Under the pieces are notes generated by a model, which was not told the origin of the DNA, searched no databases, and saw only the letters and a list, made by a program, of their open reading frames with translations. From assembly GCF_000006565.2 (NCBI RefSeq), contig NC_031470.1, positions 1,614,954 through 1,678,953 on the forward strand: a stretch of DNA of 64,000 nt, in the 5' to 3' direction. Source of the stretch: Toxoplasma gondii ME49 (taxonomy: Eukaryota; Apicomplexa; Conoidasida; Eucoccidiorida; Sarcocystidae). Both the position numbers and the translations under genes were made by a program. This document shows, in pieces, positions 9,324 through 24,300 of the stretch (its first letter is position 1; every line of letters starts with the position of its first letter).

Positions 9324-12300
9324 CTATGGAAAAGGAAATACGGGAGCCGGCTCATTCACGTTTTGGGCTGCGGACCTACATGTTGGGAGTATCTCAATGA
9401 GCATCAATTTCTGCAGCGACGCCTACAGTCCCTTACAGAAACCAACTCCGGAATCATGTTTCTGTGCAGCGTTAAAGGCAAAACGGTTGTTCCTCTCACC
9501 TGAAAGCAGTTAATATGCAGCACTTGCTGAGTGGCTTGCTCAATCTCCGCCTTTATGGTGGCCTCCCTGTCAATACCATCCGGGCCACCTTCCTAGCTCA
9601 CAGGGTGAAAATCACCAGACAAACTCAGGCAGTAAGGGGGGTCGTTTTGGCATGCAAACAACCTTTGATATGCGTGGTTAGAGCAGTCGGGATTTCTCCG
9701 CACAACGGAACAAGATGCAACTGCACCGGAGCACGAATAACGAAGCGTTTCAGCATATCTAGCGTCGACCCTCAGGTGTCATATCAACTTGAAACGCACC
9801 TAGAGCAGTGGAAGAACCAAGATTCAGTAGTTCAGTCTTCGATTGTGCTGTTCAGTAAAATTGGTTTTCGGCACCCCTGATGACGCCGGTCACTTTTGAT
9901 CTAGTGTTAAAATTAAAGAAGGCTAAAAATATTGCCTTAGCGCCTGAGTTGCCCGGTCAGTGATCCTATGTAAGGGGTACATCATGCTTGAAACAAAAAT
10001 TGATGTCTAGATGACACATGTTAGACGAAGCAAATATATCGTTGTCCCAGGTGGCAGCCTCCATTACTTACCGCTGTCCATTTCTGTGTAAAGAGAGACA
10101 TGTGCGTTAGACCAATGTCACCAAACTCTCTGAAACACTTCGACAAATTGGAGACACATGCATTTCTCCAGCGCTCCGTCATCCAGAGTGCCCAGCCGGC
10201 ATCTATGATCTCCAGTGAGAAAGGAGTTAGTGGTATTATTTGCTTGCTGAATATCTGAATGAAACGACAGACACACTCGGTAGCAAATATTGAACTGTGT
10301 TTACACCTCATCCTGAAACGCTGCCTCGGCCAGGTCGCATGCAACAGGATACATCATTCGACGGGGGAGCAGAAAGTATCGTTTTGGGGCGCCTGTCAGG
10401 CATATCGGATGGCTCTGTTGTATTCCAAGCATTGGAGACCTCGCAGTTTATTCAGAAATGGAGCACGTTGTGACTGGAAGCAGTCGAGTCCAGACCTCGG
10501 CTTCCTTATCGGTTCGGGAATACTAACTTTGAATGGCTCTACACCTTCAATGGTGTTGAAAACTGCAGCGTTCTCATGTAATCTTCCAATTGCTCCAAGA
10601 TATCGCACCGCTGGTGGGTAAATCTCGTTCCCTGAAAACCAGCGCACAACGAAGAGATAGTGAAGTTACGAGCGTCTTACCCTTTTGGAACTTTTGCCCA
10701 ATCTATGCTTTGCAAACTGCTAAATTCATCAAGAATACTACCTTAAAGTATAGTCATTCTTCATTTGTTAGACACATCGCGCGCCACCAGTCTAATCTCT
10801 GTACTACAGCATGGTCGTAACCAGTCAGACGAAACTATCTAACCACCTGTGCCACCTGCAGTTATTTTCTGTGGGTCAAAACTTGCCATGGGAAACGCCA
10901 GGCCAACAATGTCTGAAAACAAGCCTCAAAACACTCACGAGAGTTTCTATCCGTCTGTCGCATGTGCGTAAACATGATTGTCCCTCGTGCTCGTGTTTAA
11001 CTTGTGTCGGTAAGGCCATTTGAGCTTGTTCTTGTTTCCAAAGCAAACTGGCTGCCAACGAAAAAGCGACACATTCTAGTCTTCCACGTAGAGTGAAGGT
11101 GTGAGGGAGCGTTGAATTGAACAGATGCACGTCTTTACTTACACTCCTTGATATGGATGTATGCATTAGCGGCATAAATCTCTGTGGCCGCCAGCACTCG
11201 GCCCCACTGTTCTAGTCGTCGGTCGCCAGTTACTTTAGCATACATGGCAACAGCCCAATAGGCGAAGGCTGCTTCGCTGCTACTTTCCTGTGTCATCATG
11301 CACAGCACAAGACAGCCAACTACAACCGATTGCCTCCCATACACTCCCTTGAAGGCCAGAATCAAAGGCACGGCTTCTGAATGGAACAGAACCTGTATTT
11401 GCAGTCAAGGGGAAGCAGATTAACGTAATCTTACCTGATGAGGACCAAGGGCATCCGGGTGCTGAACGCCACTGCTATACGAATTGAGGAACCACCAGTC
11501 TTTATGTCGAGCAACCTGAATCGTAAGACAGACAACAGTCTCTTACACAGGGAAGACACATCTGCCATTGGCGGACTCAGCAACACGCCACGCCTCTTCT
11601 TCTCGCTGTTTACCTCCCCCGCGGTTCCCTCGTATTGAGTGTCCATTGAACATTAGAAGAACTTTGACGCTATGATTGATACATTTGAAACCGACACAAA
11701 CCGAAAGAGTGGGTTTCTTCAGTCACAATAGCCATAAGCATCGAGGATTCCCCATCTCACAGCCTTGTCGTTTCCTTCAACTTCTGAACGAACAGGATCC
11801 TGTGCGCCTGTGCTGTGAGTCAACAATCTTGGGACATTGTTTGGCATTATACAGACCCCGGCAGTTCGAAGAGGGAGGCAAATAATAACTTAATTTCTGT
11901 GAATCCCTAATAGAGTATGGGTTAGCTAGACGGCAGGATGCCTGGGGGTGGTAGGTGTTCAGCTGCGCCTACCACGAAAAATTGTCGAAGTTGTGCTGTG
12001 ACAGACAACTCCTTATATCCTTGAAGGAAAGCTGGTGTGGCGAAGTTTCGGATCAATGCGAGAACCACATGGTGAATTTTGGGGGTTCTCAGGCCGTACT
12101 GGGTGGTGATGCTAAGACGTCTGCTGAGCCACCTACGGAGCATCCAACGAAAGAAACACAAGTTTGATAAACCTAGTCTCCTTTTTGGAGACGCTGTCAT
12201 TGTTACCGAGTGAAAGGCACGTGCACTGTCCCATTGTATGTGTGAATTACTCTCTCCATCAAACGATACTCCTTGGAGAAGCACACGCTCCACTTTCAGT

Positions 12301-15300
12301 TTGATTTTTACACGGCACCCGTGGGGAATGCGTCCTCAAAACTGGATTGATCCATTGGTATCACTTTTGAAAGAGCAACGCGATTTCCACTACAAGAATT
12401 TGCCAGATGTCCTGGGGAAAGTCGGACTAGCTATAACGCGCGCTCTCTGCCCACGAAGCAGCTCCGTCCTAGAAGACGTACCCTAGATCAAACTTCGCCA
12501 CCACCGCAGCCATGTGGACAACGTAACCGAAGAATGCGTGTGTGCCGTAGTACAGACCCGCTCCAGCTTCCACTTCGCTGTTTCGCAGTGCTGGGCAGGC
12601 ACTCGACAACTGAGATGACATGGCCTCCGCTGTCAGTTGCAAGAAAGGAAACGGTGGCAGAATGCAGAAAAAGTCGAAGTCAACATTCAGATTCCTTTCA
12701 GGGAATTCATAAACAAGACACTCCCTCAGCTACAACAAGTCACGTCGTACTCGATCTGAAGCCGAAAAGCTCGGAGTTTGTTCTGTGCCACGGATTCTAA
12801 GCAGCAACGCACTACCATGGCGCCCCGTCTACATCATTGCCTCAGCAGATCTGACACGGTTCCAGTTCGTACCGGCAGAAACAACGTATATATGCATCGT
12901 CTGACTGGTTTTGCAGCAATGTCTGTCTTCCGCTGGACAAATGTTTGTGAATATACGCACCACCGAATAGCTTGGTTAGACCAAGTCGTCCTGAGGGCGC
13001 GCAGTGTCCCCTCCCTTCCTCTCGGTTACACCCGCACGGCACTATGCCGCCTGCAAACAAAACGACATGATATGTGGAGCACTTCGGGTTGACAAGCAAT
13101 CGCCTATGATCCCAACAGCGTGTCCTGTAGACTAGTCGCTCAAGTCATACATGGCAATATCATTCGTTGTCAGAACCTTACCCCATGTCGTATCGTACAA
13201 CAGGACGTTCTCAAACTGCGCGCCCAGGAATTTCTCGAGGCCCCTCCGAAGAAATGATAGTGCCTAACCATCGAGCAGGTGAAACAGACACATACGGCAC
13301 TCGAACACTTTTTCCCTGTGAAGGAAGTGCCAGGCAAATGAATGCTATGCCAAATGCCTCAGCTCATGCCCTAGCCTCAACAGCTCGGCAGTGCGCAGCA
13401 GTTCAACTGTAACGTAGCTTGTGCTTCCTCCATACTGATGAGAAGGCGTCAGCATGAAGGAAACCTGCCAACGAATACATCCGGCAAGAAACGGCGCATT
13501 CTGTGGAGCAGAGAGCATGTCACCGTGCCCTTGTAGCGAGTTTTAGCAAAGAGCTTGGAAAGGGAATCTGAGGTGCAAAAGGCTTTCTCACTTACCCGTT
13601 CGCGCTCCACCCGGACGCCCACAGCGTCTGCCGTCAGGGCTATACTTGCATATCGATGCATAAGCTGCAAGTTGCATTGCACGCGACAACAAGCAGAAGG
13701 CCTCCAGTTGCAGAAAAGAAGAAGTCACACTAAACCAGTGGCTTAGGACACCGTTGGCTGGAGTTCTTGGACTGAACACAAACCTCCGGCTATCGGCTGC
13801 ACCAAGACTATGAAAAAAGGTCTCCTTTATTTTCATCTTGACACGGAAGGGATGAATGGAGGAGCAAGTGCCGTGCACTCTCCACAATGAAGGAGAGCCA
13901 GGGAGAAATCTGCGAAATTTCTGGAATATAATTTTTTCCTAGAACAAGACCGCGCCAGCGTTCATCATACGTCCACAATGTCAAGCATGCTGTGTTCGTG
14001 AGCTCGCAGTATGGTGTATGCCCCAGCTGTCAAGTCTACCATGCAAATCCCGTGAACGCTGCCAGACTCCAAGTAGAGCGTCGTATCGTTTGCCTCAATT
14101 GTCCTTCCCTTCCCTGCTGCATCGAATGTGTGGTTATGGCCGTTACATATAGTACGCTCACCCTAACCCACTCTTGCATGTCATCCGCATTCTGATCCAG
14201 ATCGCCGATGTCCAGCTTTGTAGGTCCTGAAAGGTCTTGCCGGATAGCCCACCTACCATGCCAGTGAACACGTTTTCATGCAACTCTTCAGACTGTGTTG
14301 CCCTGTGTAGGATACAGCCGGAGACCCCTTTTGATTTCCAGCTCGGCCTCGTCAAGGTGCGTACAAGCCTTCCATAATAATGCCGCTGAATTGAGACTTC
14401 ACTTTATACAAGAACGTTTCACTCATAAGACTCCGTAAGCTACACATTGACCAAACCACACGCAATGCAAGATGCACGCGATATTCCATTTTGCTCTTTG
14501 GAAGGTGCATCTTCTCAGTAATATTTTTTCTTATTTAGGGTCAATTGTTAGTAATATAGATATTTTTTTCAACTATAAATTCTATTATTTTTAATGAACG
14601 ATCTTTTTGCTTTTTTATGAAAGATTTTCAATTCTAATATTAATTTAACAACATATTTTAGAACTCATTAAGAAAATTTTGGTAAATTTGAAAGAGCATT
14701 AATAGTTTTATCAGAAAATTCAAAGTTAATTTATTTTGAAGGTTGTTCAGCTCCTATGTTTGTATAATCTCAATTATATATAGCTATAGTTGAATTATTT
14801 ATAGAAACAAAAGCTAATCTAAAATATTCTGCAATTCAAAATTGATATAGAGGTAATCAATTAGGAGAAGGTGGCTTGTATAATTTTACAACTAAACGCT
14901 GATTTTGTATGGATAAACTGTTACCTCAAGATATTTTCCCATTGAGGGTGCATCCGTTCGAGCAGATTTTCCTGATCGCCCGTTTCGTTTCTCTTGACCA
15001 GCACCCCCAAGTTGCTCTCCACCAGGTTCACCAGCAGGTATGCAGGGGTACCCTAGAAGAACAAACAGTTACTGGGCACAGATTTAAGAATGGTCGACTT
15101 TTGAAATCCATAACAGGCTGATGTGTCTTCCACCGGTACGGCCCTACGACCTGACGACAGGCTACAAAACTTGCGCCTGACACGCGAACTGGAAGACGAA
15201 GGGTTGCAGCGATCGATTCACAATGATACCGCGATGTTGTAACCTTGTTGATTCAGCTACTGAGCGCTGCACAACCTCTAGAGCGCATAAGCACGCAGCC

Positions 15301-18300
15301 AGTCGACCAATACATTCCGAGTATCTGAGTCGAAAATGCACTACAGTCCAGGCATGCAAGATCTGGGAGACCATAGGATCAGCCGACTTCCTGAATTCCG
15401 TAGCCATTCGGTGTGCAAGGCTCAAAAGACAGACTACCAGCTTGCTAACACGATCAAAAACATCTCAGCCCCCCATTTTGACTTGATACAGGCAACTGCA
15501 AGTACAAGCATACGACTGAACTCGATGACGAAATGTCCCCCGCTCACCTGAAAATGGTGTGTCATCCACACACCCGGACTGCTGGTAGTATCGGTGTGCC
15601 GTGGGTTCAAAGCGAACGAACGGCCGCACATTTTCCCCTTGAAAAAAGCAAGACATATCGACTGCTGCAAGCATGTTTGATCTTGCGCATAAGAAATGGT
15701 CGAGAAACAGCCGTATTCCGCGTCTGAGGCCTTCTGTCAATCAGGGCGAAAGCAACGACTTCTTTTAGGCCCGGAACCAGGTATACTTGGCTTATATCTT
15801 TGACTAGAATAGCAGCAAAAATCACATCTGAGGCTACACTAAACTGTAATCCTTGAATTGTTCGTAATCGCAGATGGGAGAGAGCATATCAAACACCAAA
15901 TGTGGCGGCCCGTCGAAAACTTACATGATTTGTGACGAGACACGATGTCGCTGCGCTTTCGCTCATTATCACCCTGTCATCACCCAAGCAAACTCACAGG
16001 TTGGTTTGGATTCAAGTACTTCCTCTACACAGAAACCATGTTCTTCTTTTTTGATGCATCCCGGAATGTGTGGCTATAAGCCAGGCAGTGGAATAGTAAG
16101 GCCCTCTCGGAGCATGTACTGCGAAACAGCACAGAGGCACAAACATAGTATAAAACACAACGGTAATCGAGAGCCAAAATTGCAGACACCTTCGTCGAAC
16201 CTTACGATTGCTGGGGTCCTTCCGTCGGATCTGCGTATTCCATTTTCCTGGACAGCCAGACAGACACTGATGATACAGTGTGACACATTCTCACATCGAC
16301 ACCGCTTGCACAGACACATGTGGAAATGGGAATTCGCTGTTCCGTCTGTTTTCAGTTCGCTTTAGAGCTGCAGCAAGGTACCAGAGTGCAAGTGCCGGCT
16401 ACGAGATGTATCAAGCTGCAGTCGAACCCCGTCTACGGGGGCCGAACGCACGGAAGCTCATTTTTCTGACATCGAGCACGCTTTGTGAGGACTCACTGAT
16501 GCAACTCATGCATGTAAACGATAAGTCGATTGGGATCCCAGAGCGGCTCCACGTCATTGGTCGCTTGAGTGCGCATGGACACGTAGGGAGGGTACAGGGA
16601 ATGAGACTCGTATTGGGGAAGGGGAAAAGAAAGGAATTTGTAAGTCAGTTCTGCAAAGAAATTCAGTTTCATACAAGGACGGTCTTCAGGGTAGGCCACT
16701 TTTAGCAAATCTGCGATGATACGGCAGTGACAGTTGATCTGCTAGATATTCCTTCAAGATTAATCTGGCGTGTCAGTGTCATTGTGGCAGCTCGTGCTTA
16801 TCTTTAAGCAGCGGCGTCTCAGTCAAGTCTTCTTAGGAAAACGGTGGTGGCATCCTGATCTGTTTCCGCAACTACGAACCAAATACAATGTTGATGTTGC
16901 CTATGCTCTGCTTGATGCTCCATCTCCTCATCTGCGAGACCACGGTGATGAAAAGACCCACTTGCATGCTGGACATGAACTTGTTCGTCCGCTGAGGACG
17001 TCCGAAGAAGGAAGTCTCCCTTGACTGGGTATATGAGAGCCTGCCGAAGGAGCCCATCTCTTGCAGTTTCCCTATCCTCATCGATGATTTCTTCAGACGG
17101 CTGCCCAACATTCAGCGTCTCCTCCACCTTAGTGCCTCTGCTCAAAGAATATCGAGAAAGCAGCCAAGACGCTGTCGCAACATCCACTTCGGCCGTACTC
17201 CTGGGAGTCAGCTGTTTAGTCCGTTATCATTGACAGGCGACTTCTGGCTTGTTATTGGGATCTCGGGACATCACGTGAATCAAGTGCTTTATGGCAAATT
17301 AGGATGTACTGCAGTTCACCTCAAACTGTTGTTCACAGCCTCACCGGAGGAATCGCCGAAGATTCTCAACATCCACCAGACCATCTTCATCCAGAAGAGT
17401 CGTACTCATCTCTTTTGTGAAGGCTTGCTGAGATTTTGCGGAAGGATAACGGTGAGGCAACGGTATTCATATATCTATCTCACTTCAAACGTAAACACTC
17501 TCACGCTACCAGGGCCCACCTGTAGGTAGATCATGGCCTCGGCCCTAATGACAAAAACAAATATCGTTTCGTAACTCTTCTGCTTGGGCATCTGAGTCCT
17601 GATAGTGCATGGACGTGTGACGCGCATTCCATTCTCTCGACACTGAAAGAGGTTCTAAGTCAAATCGCTAAAAAAGTTCTGCCCATCGGTAGTGCTGCAC
17701 GAAGTCCTCCGTGTGCGAGGCGGAAGCATTGGATGTTATGTGCTCGACGTCAATCTCACCTGGTCTGTGAACGCCTCATTCTGAACCAGAAGAACTTTTT
17801 TGAGAGGTTCACAGTCGGTCTCTTTAAGTGCATAACAAACACAGAAATATCACACAGCAAGGAAGCTGACTGGAAAGGAAGAAACCGAGTAGTAATGTGG
17901 ACACTGCGTAATGGCATGGGGAGTTGGTCAGAAGTTGACTGCCTTTTGCCTGTTTTGCAGGTAGAAACCAGGCTGGAAAGTTCCGCTTTCGTTCCAAAGT
18001 TGGGGTGAGATACGTTGCCACTGCGAAAATTTTGAAGATATTGGTGGATGCAAGTACACAGGACAGCTTACCGTTCCTAGAGGCGCCCATACACACAGAA
18101 TGCCGTAGACTTCTTGAGAGCAAAATGGTCCAATCCTCATCCGGCAGCAGAACATCGTTGCTCCAGTCCATTCCAATCCACACGATTGCTGTAAACAAAA
18201 ACAGAGCGTAACTCACATTACTCAACCATAGTAGGCTACATTTTACAAGACTGAGTGGTTGTAGCACCTGTCTGTGTGTTCAACACTTTCATCATTTGTC

Positions 18301-21300
18301 ATGTATCTAAACCGCTCATTGGTCAGTACTGCGTAACTCTGGCAGAATGCGTGAAGCTGCACGGACAAACACGCGTATTCTGAGCTGTTCAGGGCTGTTC
18401 GTGGACAGAGAAGTCTCCCGAGCATCAGCATTTGAAGAGCCAGTCGATTCTCCCAGCAACAATGTACCCAAGGCGAGAAGAACTGGCCAGCAATGACACA
18501 TACACAAAGCGTCCTTAGAGAATCACTCGTTTCACTGAAACCAGACACTATGCACATCCCACCACGGGTTTCGTGCACCGTAGTTACGGAGTGACGCAGC
18601 AGGCGCAAGGCGATCCACGTCATAGTGCCCTGAAACCAAAAACGACTTAGAAGCATCCTGAAACCAAATACCCTCGGGCCTAAAAAAACCGAAAGTTGAA
18701 GGAGAGATGTTCGTTGGTCAATTTTGCTCGTCCTGTCCACTGTGGTCAAAGATTTATGGCCATTTTTGGCGTACTGCGATTGATCGTTTCTAACTCACCG
18801 CCTTGTCCCCTGTAGAAAAATGCATTCGTAGCTCCCTCGCAAGAATTCTCGGCGGAACCTGAAGCCCATGCACTGAGTCGGTTAGAGTGTTCCAACAACC
18901 GAACTGACAGTAACTGAATTACCTCACGGGCTATCCACAACCCCCGACACTCGGCAGCATATAATAGATGCAGGTGTAACGCATCCACAACACAGTAAAG
19001 CAAAGACAATCCCATAACAAGTCGCGACATCTCTAAGAAAAAATCTACTAATAGTTACCATATGAGCACAACGACCTCAGGATTGGTGCGGTTGGCACAG
19101 GCTTAGTGTCTGGTGAGACGATCATGTGCAAGACTCTTGCAAGCCCGAGTAAATGGACATATGGGCCTCTCGGGGAGAATGGCTATTTTCGTTCACCTGG
19201 CCGGCAGTATGGTGCGAACGGCCAGCCGTGCCAGGGAGTCCAGACGGCTTCAACCTTATTGTTGCTAGGACCTTCTCTCTCGGACCTAAAATGTGAACGC
19301 ATGCCAGAAAACGGACTCTCGAATGTGGCAAAGATTAGATCGAACACACGTCGGACGTGCACTGTATCATGGCCGATAACGTGACTAAAGCACTTTCTGT
19401 TTCAACTTTTAGAGGAGCCATGTCAGCAAAGGGAGGAAACGGAACAAAAGGCATACCATGAATCAACTGTTTCCGTGAAGCATTATGAGTTGTTCTTTTC
19501 AGCCAGCGGTCGACTACAAAGACATGGAAAAAATGCGCCTTCTTCAAGTTTATGCGATTGTGAGGCGGTGTTAGTCAATGCTTTTTTAGTTAGCGCAGTG
19601 CCACAAATTAAGTGGAAAACTCGTACCCGTCAACCGGATCTTCGATCAGTGCCATGGGTCGGCGGAGTTTTTTGGGCATATTTTCTGAATGACACACGGT
19701 TGGAAAATGGTACCGCGAGCCGTTCGAAACAGGGGATGTTGCATGTGCGAAATTCAGAACATCGGAAAGCATACCACAGGAAATGAACGCATTACAGCGG
19801 GAAATCACTTTCGGAACGCAGTCAGTTGATCAGATTAGACAAAACGTCCTGGTTGACGAGCAACGTAACAGTACACGGCAAACAGCAGGAGGGGTCAGTG
19901 TGTAGCATCCCGTTAAATTTTGGCATGTGACACGGTGTCGTGGCATCAAGTTTTAACAGTCACCATTGCATCCTGCGTGTAACAAGTGACAGAGTTTACC
20001 AGGTAACAAACTCTCGTCGATCCCTTCGTCCTCCTCGTACGGCGGTGTATCGTATATATCATGTGTCTGATGAGGAACACTTTCAGCATCGTCGTACGAA
20101 AAAAAGCCAGCTGGCTCGAGGTGTATGTTGAAGAGGTCTCTAAGAAGTTCCCTGGTTTTACCCTCGCCTGGACATAAAGGAAAAACCAGAGGATCTGCGT
20201 AGATAAATGAGACCCGGACTCGGGCACGGTCAAGCTCAGCAATTGTGCCGATCCTCGAAGCCGAAGCTGCTCGGTACGCGTCGACAGGCGACGCCCTTTC
20301 CTCTACTTGCGTCAGCGGAGCGACGAAGTGTGTTTGTATAGATTGCAGGCCGCATACTGCCGAAAAAACATCTGCTTTCCAAGGGAAGACACGAAAACGG
20401 CAGTTCTGGCCACAGCGTGTGAATGCGGCTACAAGACATCACCCGTATTTGTAGCACAGGCTGGTCGTGAAACAAGCCCAATTATGTCTCACCATTCATT
20501 CCTCCGACAAGGACAATCGTGCCACCTTGGACACTAAGAAAATGAACCGCTAGCCAGTAGTAGAGATCGCCTGTGATGCCAGTGCCATCGCCGCTGCACA
20601 CAACATACCTCGCTATGCACAGTTCAGCATCAGCGTGAAAAAGCGATGCTAGGACGGACGCTGGTGGCGGCCGGTGTAAAGTTTGAACAGATGACATATT
20701 CCTGCGGACACTTGAGCACTATTCCTGAATAGTGAAGATTCGTAGGTGACAGTGGATGCGTCCTCAACCACCTCCACAACCCAAACGAGGCTTTTGGTGA
20801 CTCGACTCACGAGACGCGCCTGGAGAGTTGAACTGGCGCTGCTCACCGGAAAAAGCCTTCCGGTATGACAACAGCGTTGATAGGAACAGTCATGTTTCTC
20901 AGTGCTGGAATCAGCGCATCTGGCGTCCATGCGACCGTCTGCAGCTCGAACCCTCCCCAGCGCTCGTTTTCCCGCAGTAACTCCAGTTGCCTCTGCAAAC
21001 ATGATCAAGTACCGAGAGCAGTTTTTATCGCCTCGGATAGTGGCGAAATAAAACGCGGTAGGTACACAATCCTGTCTGCGGGACCTGCTTGAGGACTTGT
21101 CTGTGAAATTAGACGCTCAGTGTGATTCGCAGATCACTATTCCTAATGTAAAGCATTGAGACAGTCTTTGCACCAACGAGTTGCACTTACCTTCAGCGGG
21201 AAACGAGAAAACACCCGTTCTAGAGCAAGCAAGCCTGACCCCTGCGGGAAAACAAGAGATTGGTTATCCACAGAGGAAACAGAAGTGCCACACACCGGAC

Positions 21301-24300
21301 GAAATATGATTTTGGGAAGACATAATCTCCGAGGAATGTGTTGTTGTAGCGCCATAGCACAGTCACTGCCTCCTTCCTGAACAGCCTGAAGTATTCTGTC
21401 AGACCTAGTTCTCCGAACATACGTTTTCTTGAATAGAGACAGCAGAAGGACCTAGAGCGGCCTTATCGTCATGACTCCACAGGCGGGCATGGCTCAGCAT
21501 ACAAGATCAGCTACGCACTGTACACCGTGTTTCGATCCAGCTGGAGTGAGTCTCGCTCTGCACGGAAGGCTTCAGGCTCACTCTCCGGTTGATAAAGTTC
21601 GCCACTTCGTCCAGTCGCCGACCTGGAACTTTGTTAACGAGAGACATGAATTTCCTGTAGATGACACAGTCACCAAGGTTCTACTGTTCTTTGTTCCCAC
21701 GGTGCGACATGAAGTAGCGATGCATTTCTCGCAGCATGTCTGCCCGCGTCATGAAGAATAGCAACGACCCACCAGCGATAAGAGCTCTTCTTGTCGACGT
21801 CCTGATGAGGGCAGGTCTTGTCCACGCCAATCATAGCGTTTGACCCTCCTTCTCCCCATACGTGCGAATGCCCACAGACAGACGCGACTGCGAGACGCAC
21901 TATGACCGGTCTCTCAAGCCTTTTCAACGACATGAGGCGATCATGTTCGGTGGACGATTCACAGGTCATCTGGATCTGAATTTCGCAGAGATGATGCAAG
22001 CAGGAAGTGCTGCACATGAGACACGTGGCACAAGTGACGTAGGCATCCCACCTGTGCATGATGGGTAAGCGGCCCGCGTGCTCCCCAAAAGTGTTTTTCT
22101 CTGAAATTGGTGCTCGTAAAATGCCGTACCGCATCCTTCCAAAACATACCTTGTGGTCCAATACAAAAAGCCAAATAGTCCCGTCTGACAGATGTAATTC
22201 GAGTGCGTCAGTAAATACCGCCGATCGGAGAAGCGAGGAACATGCGAGGTTGCCGTCTGTCGGCAGACTGGCGAGATTTACGATTTTCTGAATTGAATTC
22301 TTCTTGCCTGTTGGAATCAGAAACGAGTGAAACAGCTTTTCCATTTATGTGGAACATTATGCCAGTGGTTTCAATTCTTTGAACCCTCCAAACAAGAGGC
22401 ACCCCCCACTACAGGAATGCCATGATTGTTTCTTTCCTGCGTGCTTTCGGTCCCGCTACAGAATACTCCATATGCATCAGATGTAGCATACACTTAGAGG
22501 ACTAACCAGTAAACATATTCGCTGGCAATGTCTCCAAGAGTAGCTTGTGTCCAGCGGGAAGCTCCATAGTGAGCCATGGGCTGCCGCGGACGATGTATGC
22601 TTTCACGGTCTGCAGGCATTCGGCCATGCCGAAAACGACGCGGATGTTTTGCAGAACCTGGCGCAGTGGCAACGAGTGGCTACTTGCGTCCACGATAGAG
22701 CAGTTGTGACTCGTTAGATCGCCGGAGCATAAGAGCTTCTTCCTGCTTAGGGTGGCGATGAGCCGAGCCAATCGTTTACTTTGTCAGGTATGCTGATTTC
22801 ACTGGGGATAACATCACTTACAGCGTGATCCAACACATTCACAGCGACTTGCTTCTCCGGCTAAATCATGGTTGATTTGGTCAAGAGAAGCGCCACCACG
22901 TTCCTCGCTATTATTCTTATATTCGTCATACACTCCACATGCCTCAGTTGGACATCCGTCCGGGCCTGCCATGTGCCGGGGGCCAGGACCTTATCACTTC
23001 TTTCGAACGGGCAGCGAAAACATGTTGTGTGCTTAACAACTGAAGGCACATTTGCCAAGGACAATTGTAGCAGATGCTATCCACTAGTGTTGCTCATTTG
23101 TAACGCATAACCGTGAAAATGGCGGGCCCTCACACATTTTTTCACAGCGGGATCTACGGATTCATTCGAACATCCGACTTCGCGTAGAGCAAGGATGTTC
23201 CAATTTAGAGTCGCTTGTTGGCTGCAGAAGAATGGCTTGAACGGTCAGAAGACCGCTACCAAAACTCAGAATCTGGGCGACAGAGTGGTGTATACGTGTT
23301 ATACAGGCGTTTTGGTGTAGACTGTAATGAGATCATTTGACTAGTGCACGCAAACGCACCGACGTTGAAATCTCTGTAGGATCCACCACTTCATCTGTTC
23401 CTTCTCTGAACTGTTCAATTTCCCATGATTTTGTGACCGAGAGGGGGGAGTAGTCGCTGACGTAGTGCCTCTTGACGAAGTCCCCTACATATAAGCACAG
23501 CAAACATTCCACGCATAGCATCTCGACGGCGAAGTCCTCGATGCGCCACGGCATCATGTGCATCCTGCGAGGTGTTCTGTCAGTGAAATTCCATATGAAT
23601 ATTTCTGAATCACAACGTGACTGGCACCAGAGGGAAGGTGGCGGTGCCCATTTGAACACTGTATGTGGCAAGGTAACGCCACAGATGGTGATTCGGCAGG
23701 TTCCTTCGATATCTCTTCGGAAGAGTCCCGCAGCTGCTTACCGAAGTCTCGGAGACGTACGCCGAAGAAGAACCCGTATCCAACCGGTCCGTTTGTCTGC
23801 CTGTAACCGTACACGCCTCCACCGCTCGAATTGTCAACAACTGTGTACGGGCCTCTTACCTGCCACAGAGGAAAGCATCATACAGATGCATCGACTGTTT
23901 ACTTAGCACCAGCCATCTGCTAGGTCTTGCCTTCACCGTTCCTCCGCCATTTTTCTCCAGGTGAAGTTTGCATGTGTGACTATTTGTAAGGCCAGTTGTG
24001 GTCCAAGACGTTGGAAGGCATAACACAGGATGTTGCAGCAGCTGCCTCTACCCTCAGAGCAACTTTTCCATGCGGGATGGAGGGAATCTCCACCTTTTGT
24101 ATCAACCACAGTTGTTCTGGAAGGGAAAGCAATAGAGCCGGGTGTAAGACGCGGTGCGATGTTACTCACTTGCAGACCAGCTCGATCACCGACTAGGTCG
24201 GTCCGCCCGCGAGGTTTGGTGATAACGGTAAGGAGATATGGCGCGCTGTTGATGACGTGGGAATCACCAGTGCCTGAAAAGTCGAAACCACGTAAAAGAA

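Noticed and set aside
18243..18749. 168-codon minus-strand frame as one exon
   Set aside because: A TTTCAG acceptor at 18630-18632 and a GTGAAA donor near 18540 suggest a shorter exon in another frame that reads more like the surrounding GH81 protein.
20594..20608. 15-bp GT...AG segment inside a GH81 exon
   Set aside because: Too short for a spliceosomal intron and in frame when read through, so the exon 20701-20493 is kept whole.
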